DNA of 64,000 nucleotides from Hanleya hanleyi. Lineage: Eukaryota > Mollusca > Polyplacophora > Lepidopleurida > Hanleyidae. The notes below the pieces were generated by a model. The model was not told the origin of the DNA and searched no databases. It worked only from the letters and a program-made list of their open reading frames with translations. Each line of letters starts with the position of its first letter. Position 1 is the first letter of the stretch. A program made the position numbers and the translations under genes. Shown piece by piece: positions 52,331 through 62,689 of this stretch. The stretch lies in NCBI GenBank assembly GCA_036873755.1, contig JAVTVY010025252.1, forward strand, positions 50,489 to 114,488, given 5' to 3'.

Positions 52331-52429
52331 TCGCTATATAAATGACGCACTGAAGGATATATATCCCCCTTAACTGGATTTGGAGGAAACTACGGATCAT
52401 CATATTTAGACCGGTACATCATATTTAGA

Positions 52430-52830
52430 CCTATACCTCTACAGAAATGAAGGGAGCCTTCTCTCTCGTCGACTTTATGACAAAAGAGATGATTACAATT
52501 TCGACATCGTAAACTATCCCTTTCTGGACAGTAATATTCCAGTGGTACCGGCATATGGCGTATACATATCTCGCCTAGTAGCATTTGTTAGATCCTGTGT
52601 TAGCTTAACGATTTTAATCAACGTCACAAAACATTGTTGCAGAAACTTATATAACAGAACCATATCACCAAGCGCCTCAACTCAAAGTTTCTCAAATTTG
52701 GCGATACATATCGCAAACTGATACCAAAATACGAGCGTAGCGTGCAAGATCCATGGCGTTACGTTTCGTAACTTGTGTCTAATTCTGCTCAACCCGGGGC
52801 TAGGGGCCGTATGGATCCATGTACACACGC
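52430..52830 (+). pseudogene. reverse-transcriptase element fragment with tail start
   Basis: Frame reads RLYDKRDDYNFDIVNYPFLD then SNIPVVPAYGVYISRLVAF, a very conserved block downstream of the RT domain in a widespread animal retroelement family (Y-D-K-R-D-D-F-N-F-x-I-V-N-F-P-F-L, A-Y-G-V-Y-I-S-x-L). A frameshift follows near 52590, and the next segment reads LNDFNQRHKTLLQKLI, stop, then FLKFGDTYRKLIPKYERSVQ and DPWRYVS, stop. The tail begins (CCGGGGCTAGGGGCCGTATG) and is cut at about 52820 by GC-rich sequence. Catalytic RT motifs are not present. The element class (Penelope-like or other) is not settled by this fragment. Confidence 0.75.
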
Positions 52831-55223
52831 AATTTCCCCCGCTCTGGTCCAGGCCGGAGAGATGTGTTCTCCGGGCCGGACCACACCCGCTGGACGTCCG
52901 ACTTTTTCACCGCACACTCCGGACCGGAGTCGGCGGAGAATGGACGGAGCACAACCGAGCGGAGACATAGGGTGATGTACATGGCCGGAGAATGAGCTAT
53001 TAGGTCAAATATTCGTAGACATTGTTTCGCAATTTTCATTTTGGCCGAGCGAGAATCACGGCTGAACTCTCATTATTACGATATTATCGTTCATTTTTCT
53101 GTTATTGCATTCGAATACTATTGTATACCAACCCCAGATCATTTCTCAGTCTTCTTTTTATCAATGTTATCGGTTATTTCCATTATATTTCTCATTTCCC
53201 TTCTCGTCGTCTGGCGTTCGTTTCTTTCCGGCGAAACCCGAGACAGCTGTTCATCACGTGATCACAACAACAACAACAGTCTGACAATTTCTCCTCGTGG
53301 TTTGAATAAACCCACAAGTTCATGATCGTTCCCGTTATTTTTGGGCAACCAAAAGTGATCAGGAACTTGGTGGATTTATCCATCAAACCATGCTCCTCTG
53401 GAATTACGAAAGCAGTACAAAACTAAAGGCAAGATTGACGGTGCAATATTTTTTCAGTTGAATGCCTTTGGCATAAATGTAAATTTACCTAAGCGACAGT
53501 TCCATAAATAATTGGTTTAGTCTTTTGTTGAACAATACAAAAGAACACAGCGTTTTAACAAGCATGTACTCCGTCACCACATGCACAATATTTTATGATT
53601 CTTATAACATTAATAAGCCTAGAATTTGAAAAGCGAGGTTAGTCAATGTGGCAATCCTACAAAATAAATATTGTACCGTCGTGCTATGTTTCCTCACAAA
53701 AAACCACAGTCCAAATTATCTTGCAAATATTTATTTGTTTTTCAGAGAAGGTTCACAAGTAGTCATGGTATTGACAAACATGGTACCGGTACTGGGTTTT
53801 AGCTCCATTTTTAATAATGACAATACATGGGAAATGATAACCAAAAATTATTCTTATCCCGCTTGTTTAAAAAAACAAACTATAACTATACAGCCATGAT
53901 TATGAAGCATCAACGTCCTACTAACATGCTTGAACGGATGATGCACGCTTTACTTCAAATTAAATTTAAATCAGACTGAACAATGGCATGCATATGCTCA
54001 GAAATTCGAAGATCATCAAACATAGAATTTTAATAACGTATACATGCATACATGTCGTTCTGTGATAATGTAGTGATTCAAGAAGTTATCGAGCAATTTA
54101 AATTACCGGTATGCTACTTAGAATAAGACGAGTAATAGTATGCTACATGTACTTAAACAAAATAAATTCGTTGAATCAGCATTTCCGGTGCTGATTTGAT
54201 TGATTGAAAGCATACTGTAGATTTAATTCTTTTCAAGATAGAGCTTGTATCACACAATCTAAGTACTGTAGCACTAGTACACAACAAAGGGGGAAAGTAA
54301 AAAACAGTTGGAAATTTGCGATTCAAAAGGTAATTTGCAATCCTCGATATAGCAATCTATGTTGAAAATATTATTAATCTACACATGTTCAAAGCAACTG
54401 GTCATCTCGAGGATGGTCTAGGTAGACACAGCAATACCCAGGTTTGCACATGTGTACCAGTGATGATGTTTCAATGAGAGAGGTCCCGATATCCTACCAT
54501 ACCTGGTTTAGGTGTAGCTGTCCTTACAGTTCTCCCATGCTTATACTTAGGAAGCACATCATTTGCCATCCTCATATTAAAATTTCCCAAGTAAGTAAAT
54601 TACCATAACTTATGTATAAAGTATATTTGACTGCTATTTCTATGGGGAAGCTGTAAGAATTACAACTAAAACCATCCAAGCAGAGTGTGAAATCACTGAA
54701 GTGTGAAATGGACTAAATTGTATGATAACGAGACCTGCCAATTTGCGAGCAGGTCAAGCTCAGCATATGTAGTACAAGTTCAAAAAATCTTGGTTATAAT
54801 CCTTTAATCAAAAGGGTTAGAATTCAGTTTTATTTTATGATTTCACCTTGAATAGGTCAATGTCAATCATCTTCATTAGGGTTATCGTGATAAACAAAAA
54901 CATTGTGTAAATTTGAGAAAGCCGGCAGCTCTAATCCTCAAACATGTCAAAGACACATAGTGCTAAAGCATTTGACCATGGAAAATGAGTCAAGATTAAT
55001 TACCTTTGATATAGATCTGGTTCACCACCAAGCTGCAGTATGTGTTATGAATTTGAGTAGCCGGACTTTACTCCTTCAAAGATATTGTGCTAACATTAAA
55101 TCTACATTCACTGTAAATTAGACTTTGAAAAAAGGGTCACCAACACATGAGGTAACCAACACATGTTAAGATTCATCATCAGTTTGGTAATGAAAGAAAA
55201 TGTACTAGCACACACGTCACAAA
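52831..55223. other. intergenic or intron, little structure seen
   Basis: Begins with a CpG-bearing GC-rich patch (52830..52970) holding the palindrome CCGGAGAGATGTGTTCTCCGG. A frame at 53041..53325 has one hydrophobic stretch (LSMLSVISIIFLISLLVVW) but no other support. Missing upstream exons of SLC5 copy 2 were looked for here and not found. Confidence 0.4.
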
Positions 55224-55389
55224 CTACACGCTTCAAACTAAAATGTTGAAACTTACTCGTAAAGTGTTGAAATAACCCTTTAAGTGTGTCCACAGGGACT
55301 GCTCTTTAAGTGTTGTCCCCGTGGACACACTTAAAGAGTTATTTCAACACTTTGCGAGTAAGTTTCAACACTTTAGTTTTAAGCGTGTA
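55224..55389. mobile_element. 166-bp near-perfect hairpin
   Basis: ACACGCTTCAAACTAAAATG at the left pairs with TTTAGTTTTAAGCGTGT at the right, and GTGTTGAAATAACCCTTTAA with TTAAAGAGTTATTTCAACAC. GTGTGTCCAC..GTGGACACAC lies at the centre. Internal AAGTGTTGAA words recall the 1..575 array. Confidence 0.85.
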
Positions 55390-55855
55390 GGAGAAAAAGA
55401 CATGTTTGATCTTGTTACAGTGCACAGTATGTGTGTTAGTGATAAAATAAAATAATGTATGAAAGTGGGAAAAATAAATTTGAGGAAAACCAGAAAAAAT
55501 GCTATTTTTCAGGTAGATCCCCATGACAGCCATTTATAGTTCACCCATGACCATGCATGATGTAATGTTCCATCGTCATTTACAGGGATAAAGAAAATGT
55601 CAAAGTTCAATTGAGCTTGCTGGAGTCATTCTAAGTGTAAAATCCCTGACAAGAGAAACTGAATACGGCCTTCCTTCCATTACATTCTCAATCTTTACCA
55701 GTATAAAGTCAGTTTCAGGTTTCTCAAGGTAAAATGTTAGGCTTGACCAGATCCCAGTTTTTACCATAACCTACATACATGCATATACACTTGTCCCTCA
55801 TTATAAGTCATATGTGACCTTTTCCTTTTTATTTCTATTTGTACTGCAATTTAAA

Positions 55856-56240
55856 AAGTGAGTGAGTGAATAGAATTTAACGTTGCTTTCAACAATATTT
55901 CAGCCATATCATGACGAACCAACTAAGCATCACCAAGCCCAGTTGTGTTCCTGCTACTTCAATTCAAAGAAGAACTCTTTGAAGCAGCATGGAACCAGAC
56001 ACCCTCCATCCACCCTATAAAACACTGAGGACAGCGCACAAGACACAGACAGGACGCTTACATGGTGCAATAAAGACAAGTGATATTACAGTGCTAGACA
56101 TCACATTATTAAGTTCCTGTTGCTTCTCGGCAAAATGCATTGAAGCAACAGGAACCGTAACCCACCCAACCACCCGCTGCAATTTAAAAAAAGTTCATTT
56201 GAACCCAAGATATGTCCTTAAACATCCACAGTAGACATCA
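55856..56240 (+). repeat. mollusc GTGA-headed repeat with body
   Basis: GTGAGTGAGTGAATAGAATT, TAACGTTGCTTTCAACAATA and TTTCAGCCATATCATGACGA, then a body ending near CCACAGTAGACATCATGGC. The 81-codon frame inside is part of the repeat. Confidence 0.7.
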
Positions 56241-56594
56241 TGGCTAAACCCCCGAAAAGGAGAGAATAACCCAGGAGATAAATATGGTTATGAGCAATGA
56301 AGGGAAGCTAAGGAAAGTCATCAGGTTAGCTGATATATGATGAAATATTATTGGGATCATTCCACAGGCATGTGCTGTAATATTTTCTTACCATTCATTA
56401 GAAAATGAGTAACCTTAATGGTAACCTTTAGAGGGTCTTCTAAAATGAAATTGGAAAACCTCCAGAAGAATGGGGCCTACCGTTCATTACAGCACACGCT
56501 AGATTTCTATATAAAAAACAATGTTTCAGGATATAGGATGATCAATTGTTTCAGCAAAATCTCTATGACAAGTTGAATTCACAAGGAAATTTGA

Positions 56595-57260
56595 AGTGGT
56601 TCTTTTTGATGATCAAGGGGCATAACTCAGAAAAAAGTCAGATCAGGTCAAGAAGGACATCTTCACATGTTGACAATATTGTGACTGTCAAATTTCTAAA
56701 GAATCTGACAAAAATTGTGCATTCACAAGAGAAGGCAGCAGATGGAACTGGGTTTTTTTTCACGCAGTTAGTCGAGAAGGTCACATGCACATCTTCACAT
56801 GGTGATGACAATGTGTGGCGAATTTCAAAGGATTCCAGCAAACCTCTGACGAGTTGCGTATGGAAGTAGTTTTTTTGATGATCAAGAGGCATAACTCAAG
56901 AGAAAATGATGAATTGGGTCGAAAAGGTCACATGCTCATCTTGACATGGTGAATAGGGTTGAAAGGTCACATGCTCATCTTGACATGGTAATGTGCGGCA
57001 AGTTAGGAAAGAATCCAGCAAAACCTTTTGGACGAGTCACATTCACAAGCAAAACTGATGGAAGTATTTTTTTAGATGATCAAGTGGCTTAAGTCTGGAA
57101 AAAATGTCAGATCGGGTCGAAAAGATCACATGCACATGTTTACATGGTGAGGGTAATGTCTGCCAATTTGGAAAGAATTCAGCAAAATATTTTTCTCATG
57201 TTTCTCATGGGCGGACGGACAGATGATGCCATACCATAATACATCTCGTCAAAATTGACG
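56595..57260 (+). repeat. three tandem units with GGGGCATAACTC
   Basis: TTTTTTGATGATCAAGGGGC (56606), TTTTTTGATGATCAAGAGGC (56872) and TTTAGATGATCAAGTGGC (57071) each precede CATAACTC-like words, GATC.GGTC.A.AAGG and CACATGC.CATCTT.ACATG. Units of roughly 200-265 bp, typical of bivalve intergenic repeats. Confidence 0.8.
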
Positions 57261-57479
57261 GGCATATACAAATTTGTCATGAACTGAAGACATATATGTA
57301 TGGGAATTTCAAATCAGTTCAAATCATTAGCCGACCTACTTTAATTACTGCAATTAATTCGACAATTACTTCCCTGTTAAATAAAACTGTGTCATCGACG
57401 TGTTCATGATAATTGAAGAGTGCCAGCTGGAGATTTTAAACGATTCAAAATGAGGTATTTGGTGCAAGAGAATTATGGA

Positions 57480-57605
57480 TTACGAATACTGATCAGCGAT
57501 ATGGATTTGATCTCTTTGGAACATCATGGTGTCTTACCAGCATCATTGAAAACTGTTGACTGCTTATCTCCTGTAGAAACCTAGCCTATGTTTATTATAT
57601 ACCGG
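57480..57605 (+). repeat. dispersed repeat R2, left half of a split copy
   Basis: TACTGATCAGCGATATGGAT, TTGGAACATCATGGTGTCTT and CATCATTGAAAACTGTTGAC match 16975..17100. The right half resumes at 58968. Confidence 0.8.
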
Positions 57606-57895
57606 TATACATGTACATGCCTTCAAGTGCCTTCTATATTTCCTATATTTTTTAGTAATTCCTATATTTTCCTTTATTTTACTCAAAACCTCCTATATTT
57701 TGACTTTTTCTCATGAAAACTTTCATCAATGCTCTGTAATGAGTCAAACTGACATGAAGTACATTTCAGAATTTTTTTTTCGCCTCGCTTCACTCGGCAA
57801 ATATGAAAACATTTCAATCTCTATGCTAAATCAAAAACCAGAACAGGACACCTAAAAGATCACCACTATGACCGCATTCAGTGAAAGTAATTTGA

Positions 57896-58533
57896 TTAAA
57901 GTGATCGTAAGCCCTCATGTAAAGTTTCCATCAAATGAAAGACCATTGCGAACAGTGTCGGAAAATATTTATTGTAATTTTTTACGATTTTATCACACAG
58001 AGTAAACTGCATTTAAAGTGGTTTTCTATGGTGGTCTGTTGCAATCATATCTAGGTCCAGTGACGTTACACTGCCTTATATTTCAAACTTTGTATGCACT
58101 TTCCAGAGCTTGATTCAAGCTTAAAGTGTGTATTCAACACAGACTTCACTGTTCCAATGTGCATGTTTCACCAAAATCGGGGAAATTAAATGCAAGATTC
58201 AAATTGACTTGACATTTATGAGTTTACCATCTCCCAGATTTTGGTGAAACATTCACATTGGAACAGTGAGTCTATGTTGAAACTCAGTATACACACCTCA
58301 AGCTTGAATCAATCATTGGAAAGTGCATACAAAGTTCGAAATATATGTATTTAGGCCGTGTGACATCACTGGACCTAGATATGATTGCAACAGACCACCA
58401 TAGAATACCATGCATTATTCGCAGTTTACTCTGTGTAATAAAATCGTAAAAAATTACAATAAATACTTTCCCACACTGTTTGCAATGGTCTTTCATTTGA
58501 TGGAAACTTTACTTGAGTTTACGATCACTTTAA
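57896..58533. mobile_element. 638-bp foldback element with about 290-bp arms
   Basis: TTAAAGTGATCGTAA at the left end is exactly inverted at the right end (TTACGATCACTTTAA, ending 58533). Arms continue inward: AAGTTTCCATCAAATGAAAG / CTTTCATTTGATGGAAACTT, and GGTCTGTTGCAATCATATCT / AGATATGATTGCAACAGACC. The centre is about 50 bp. No coding capacity. Confidence 0.9.
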
Positions 58534-58539
58534 GCCCGG

Positions 58540-58966
58540 CGCATACAAGAGCTATCTGCTGAGCTAATGGCCTGAATTGCCTGTCAGCTCAGGGGCTTGC
58601 TAACTCTCATGTGGTTTCAGCACACACGGTGAGCAAAATGTTCACTGAATTGATTTCAGTTCCCGCAAAGCGCCTTATTTAAGATCATGTGATCTTTCAT
58701 GTGACCGGGCTGGCGTAGAAATGGCCATTTTGAACAATCGTGCGTATAAGTTACGTGAAAAAAAGATGCGTTTCATTGCCCTGTCGAATAAAACGGCTTA
58801 GCTGTTAGCTTACGTTCGCCGCACACACTGAGGATTTGGCCTCGCGAGGCGAAATATTTTTCTCCCAGCCTCGCTAGGCCAAAAACTCACCAAAAACTTC
58901 CCGCACACGAGAGCTAGCCCCTGAGCTGACAGGCAATTGGCTCAGCTGATAGCTCTCATGACTTTT
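58540..58966. mobile_element. 427-bp inverted-repeat element
   Basis: The left arm near 58548..58612 (GAGCTATCTGCTGAGCTAAT, TTGCCTGTCAGCTCAGGGGC) is inverted at 58900..58964 (GCCCCTGAGCTGACAGGCAA, GCTCAGCTGATAGCTCTC). The interior has the palindrome GGCCTCGCGAGGC near 58833. Sits directly after the previous element. Confidence 0.85.
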
Positions 58967-58967
58967 T

Positions 58968-59075
58968 TTCTTAATTTGGTGGTAATGCAGTTATATAAAT
59001 TAGGATTTTGGATTATGAATGCGGAAATTCTTTTAATGGATGACGGCTGAAGGTTGAATGATGAACTAGACGATA
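58968..59075 (+). repeat. dispersed repeat R2, right half of the split copy
   Basis: TAATTTGGTGGTAATGCAGT, then GGATTTTGGATTATGAATGC and GGAAATTCTTTTAATGGATG, match 17110..17200. Confidence 0.8.
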
Positions 59076-59638
59076 AAAGGTGTGAAACAGCAACATGGCC
59101 CATGTTACATCACACCGAGGTTAGGCAACAAACCATTGGAAATGCTGTACTATTTTACTCGCTGAGTTTTACAGGTGATAATTTCTGTTTGCAAATGTCT
59201 CAACTCCGAGACAATAACATTTTCGAAGTTGTTTGGATTTTCAGTTTATTATTTTCCAGTTTTTGCAGTACAGCCAAAGTTAAAGCATTATGCGATGCCC
59301 AACCTTGACCCGACGTCACATGGGCAAGGAAGTCGTCTCATGCCTTTCATGGCTAAAGGGACTGTGGGACTATTGAAGGAGGTCCATTTGGTACCTCATT
59401 TTTTTGGCCATGAGAAAGAAGAAAAAGACTTTTTATGACTGACAGATCAGTGGATCAAGAAAATGAACATATGATCAAACATTACCACATGAAAAATGTT
59501 GAACAATTTACTATTTAGCATATGAATACAAAATTTTCCATGGGTGAAGCCTAAACAGTGTGGCTCAAAAACAAATGAAAAAACACATGTCCACATCAAA
59601 TACATTGTACCAGTATGGATTCATCAGTCTTTAAGTCA

Positions 59639-59818
59639 TTACTGGAGCCAAGAGGCTGAATTGTTCATGATAAAGCTGATGATGACTCGTTGAGTCTGCA
59701 CATCTGTAGGTGTTAGAGGTACATGAAGTAGCTTGTTTCTTGGCTGTCTTCCAGATCTCTCTATCATTCTTTCAAAGAGTCGGATGACCACTTGGAGGAG
59801 TTGATTTTGAAGCCGCTC
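59639..59818 (-). CDS. probable terminal coding exon of an unidentified gene
   Basis: 180 bp in one open frame from an AG acceptor (gacatttacag) at 59819..59820 to TAA at 59639..59641. It encodes 59 residues beginning ERLQNQLLQVVIRLFERMIE and ending VIISFIMNNSASWLQ. The composition is balanced, helical-looking and unlike the surrounding repeats, with no internal ATG-dependent start, which fits a last exon rather than a short ORF. A TTTATT (AATAAA on the - strand) lies about 390 bp downstream near 59245. The family is not recognised, and upstream exons would lie right of 59820, possibly beyond the window. Confidence 0.5.
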   Translation of the reverse strand, partial: ERLQNQLLQVVIRLFERMIERSGRQPRNKLLHVPLTPTDVQTQRVIISFIMNNSASWLQ

Positions 59819-60079
59819 CTGTAAATGTCAAATACATATGTCAGTATTTAGACATACAGAAGACACATTAAAAGAGACATTGCAAATCCTTGCCTTCAAT
59901 AGCCTCAAACATCAACCAAAGAATATATTTACTGTTATTATGAATATCATATTAAAACAAATTAACATGCAAACCGTGTAGACTGTCAAAATTAAGAACC
60001 CAGGTGGGATATGATGGTAATGAGAAAAGGTAGATGTTGGGATAATGGCAATACCCCCAAGGCAAGTTTTTGGTGGAGA

Positions 60080-60520
60080 AGGGACAACCACAATTTCAAC
60101 ATTGCCAGGTGGTACTACCTAAGCCTTTAAGGATCAAGCTCATTCAGAATTGGTTTGTGGAGGAAGTATGAGTACCTGGAGAGAACCACTGCCTGTTGGC
60201 AAGTAACTGGCAAACTCTCAAACATGCACCGCCCTAAAATGAGTTAATGGTTACACATTGCATACAGTTTCAAAGAACTATGACAGCGGTTTTAACAAAC
60301 GGATGGATATTTAACGTGGTTGCAAAAGATAACATGCATATCTATGATTCTGAAACCAAATGTCTCCAGGGGCCCTCTGGTGCATGTGTGAAAGTTTGGC
60401 AAATACTTGCTGACAGGTGGTGGTTCTCTCCAGGTACTCTGGCTTCTGCCACCACTAAAGATGGCTGTCACCATATGAGTGAAATAACCTTGTCGAGTAG
60501 GACGTTAAACTAATCCCCCG
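60080..60520 (+). repeat. mollusc-type dispersed repeat with GAGTGAAATA tail
   Basis: ACTGCCTGTTGGCAAGTAAC, GGCAAACTCTCAAACATGCA and, at the end, GAGTGAAATAACCTTGTCGA then GGACGTTAAAC. The 88-codon frame 60247..60513 is within it and is not called as a gene. Confidence 0.6.
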
Positions 60521-60958
60521 TCCCCCCCCATCCCCCCCTTTTTTCCATCCACTGCTAACTAACATCCAATTCAAAATTTCAAAGACTTGAATGCGCGTAG
60601 TCATGTTAATAATGTAGCATGATAAAGCATGTTCTCATCAGTGTGATTTTAACAAATTTTGCAGTGATTGTGTTAATTATTCGATTAGCATGATTAGTGA
60701 AATAATTTTTGTACTCATTTTAGGAGCTTTACTTAATATAACAACAGTAGGTTAGTTTTTCAAGGATCTATTCATTATAATCCATACATTAAAATACTTA
60801 TGCGCGGTTTTGGCATTTACTAATAGAACGTCAGGTGAACAAGGGAGACAACTCATATGGATTCATTTCGCAGTTTTCAAGAAATAGTCCACCGGTTTCT
60901 CGCATGTTTTACAGAATGTATTTACTCAGTAAATGTTATGTACATCAGGTAGTTTAAG

Positions 60959-61656
60959 TGGGATTACTGCTGGATAGGCCGGTCCTGTCTTGGATTACTG
61001 ATGGATAGATGAGTCTCGTACAGGATTAATGCTGGATAGGACAGTCCTGTGTGGGATTACTGCTGTGCAGATAGGCAGTCCAGTATGGGATTACTGCTGC
61101 ATACGGCAATCCTGTGTGGGTTACAGCTGGGAAGGCGAGTCCCGTGTGGGATTATTGCTGGATAGGCTAAACCTGTGTGGGATTACAGCGGGATAGGTGG
61201 GGTTACTGCTGCATATTGCAGTCCAGTATCCTATTACTTCTGAATAGGTCAGTCCCGTGTGAGATTACTGCTGCATAGGCCAGTCCCGTGTGGGATTATT
61301 GCTGAATAGGCCAGTGCCATGTGGGAGTGGGATTACTGCTGGATAGGCCAGTCTGATCTGGGATTACTGCTGGATAGGTCAGTCCGGTGTGGCATTACTG
61401 CTGGATAGGCCAGTGCCATTTGGGATTACTGCTGGATAGGTGAGTCCTGTGTGGGATTACTGCTGGATAGGCCAGTCCCAAATGGGATTACTGCTGGATA
61501 GACCAGTCCGGTCTGGGATTACTGCTGTATAGTTGAGTTCCATATGGGATTACTGCTGGATAGGTCAGTCCCGTGTGGCATCACTGCTGGATAGGCCAGT
61601 GCCATTTGGGATTACTGCTGGATAGGTCAGTACCATGTGAGATTACTGCGGGATAG
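60959..61656 (+). repeat. 31-bp minisatellite, about 22 copies
   Basis: Consensus GGATTACTGCTGGATAGGCC + AGTCCCGTGTG, with frequent single-base variants and a few shortened units. Confidence 0.95.
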
Positions 61657-61689
61657 CTCTGACCTAGGAAAACATGAAACATGTCCACC

Positions 61690-62470
61690 AAGATTTATAA
61701 TCATCTCACAAAAGATTCGACAAACTTTCCATGTACAGATGTAAATTTTTGCCCAACAAAAACCTTATCAATGGAAACGTACAAAGTCTAAACTGCAATA
61801 ATTACATGTAGGACAAAAATTCATATTTAATGTCACATTTCTTAAATAGCACATGCACATCCTCAAATCACATTGAACTTGGGTAGCAAGTGTCAAACTC
61901 ATCCAATGAAAGCTGACAGCTTCAGAAACCTTTATCATTGGCAAATTACTTAGACAAAACTCTCAAAATTTGAACAAAAATTAATATTTCATCTCTAATC
62001 ATAAGAAACATGTGTACCAAGTTTCATAATCATTCAATGACAGCTGACAACAGCAGCAACTGTGATGTACAGAGGTACATGTGCACTTCAGCTAAACGCA
62101 AAACTTTATAATTTCCATAATTTGGAGATAAATTAATATTTCATCTCAAAAATAGCACAGGTAATAGCACAAATTTCGTAATCATCCAATGAGATCTGAC
62201 ATCTGCAGCAAACTTACCATGTACATGTATACATGTAGAGGCCTACATGTACAATTCACCTAAACAGAAAACTCTATCATTTGCCATAATTTGGACAAAA
62301 TTAATATTCCATCTCAAAAATAGCACAGGTACATCCTCTAATCATAAGAAACATGTGCACCAAGTTTCATAATCATCCAATGACAGCTGACAACTGCAAC
62401 AAACTTTCTAAGTACAGATGTACATGTGCACTTCAGCTAAACGCAAAACTCTATCATAGGGATTTTAACA
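61690..62470 (+). repeat. tandem repeat of about 180-200 bp, about 4 copies
   Basis: AATCATCCAATGACAGCTGA, AACTCTATCATTTGCCATAA, ATTAATATTTCATCTCAAAA and AATCATAAGAAACATGTG recur in order. Confidence 0.85.
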
Positions 62471-62689
62471 TTGGAGCACCGCAGGGGTAGTACCCTCAGG
62501 TGGAGTACCCACACCCCATATTTTTTTGATTTTTTTTTTGTATTTTTTCTAAATTCTCCAGATTTTTTTTGGAATTTGCCAAATCAAAAACCTTATCATT
62601 TCCAGGCCGGGGACACTGACGACGACATCGTCTTTCCCCCCTCACAATATCTCCCCTTTACTTCGTAAAGCAAGATAAAAATCATGATT

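Noticed and set aside
53041..53325. 94-codon ORF with a possible membrane segment
   Set aside because: One hydrophobic run only, an Asn-repeat end, and two overlapping open frames in the same stretch; no splice or family support.
54480..54600. Possible exon with a donor at CCCAA|gtaagt
   Set aside because: A 65-bp hydrophobic reading with acceptor tccttacag is possible, but it matches no SLC5 exon or other family I recognise and has no partner exons.
60247..60513. 88-codon ORF
   Set aside because: Ends in a GAGTGAAATA..GGACGTTAAAC tail typical of a molluscan interspersed repeat, so it is read as repeat sequence.
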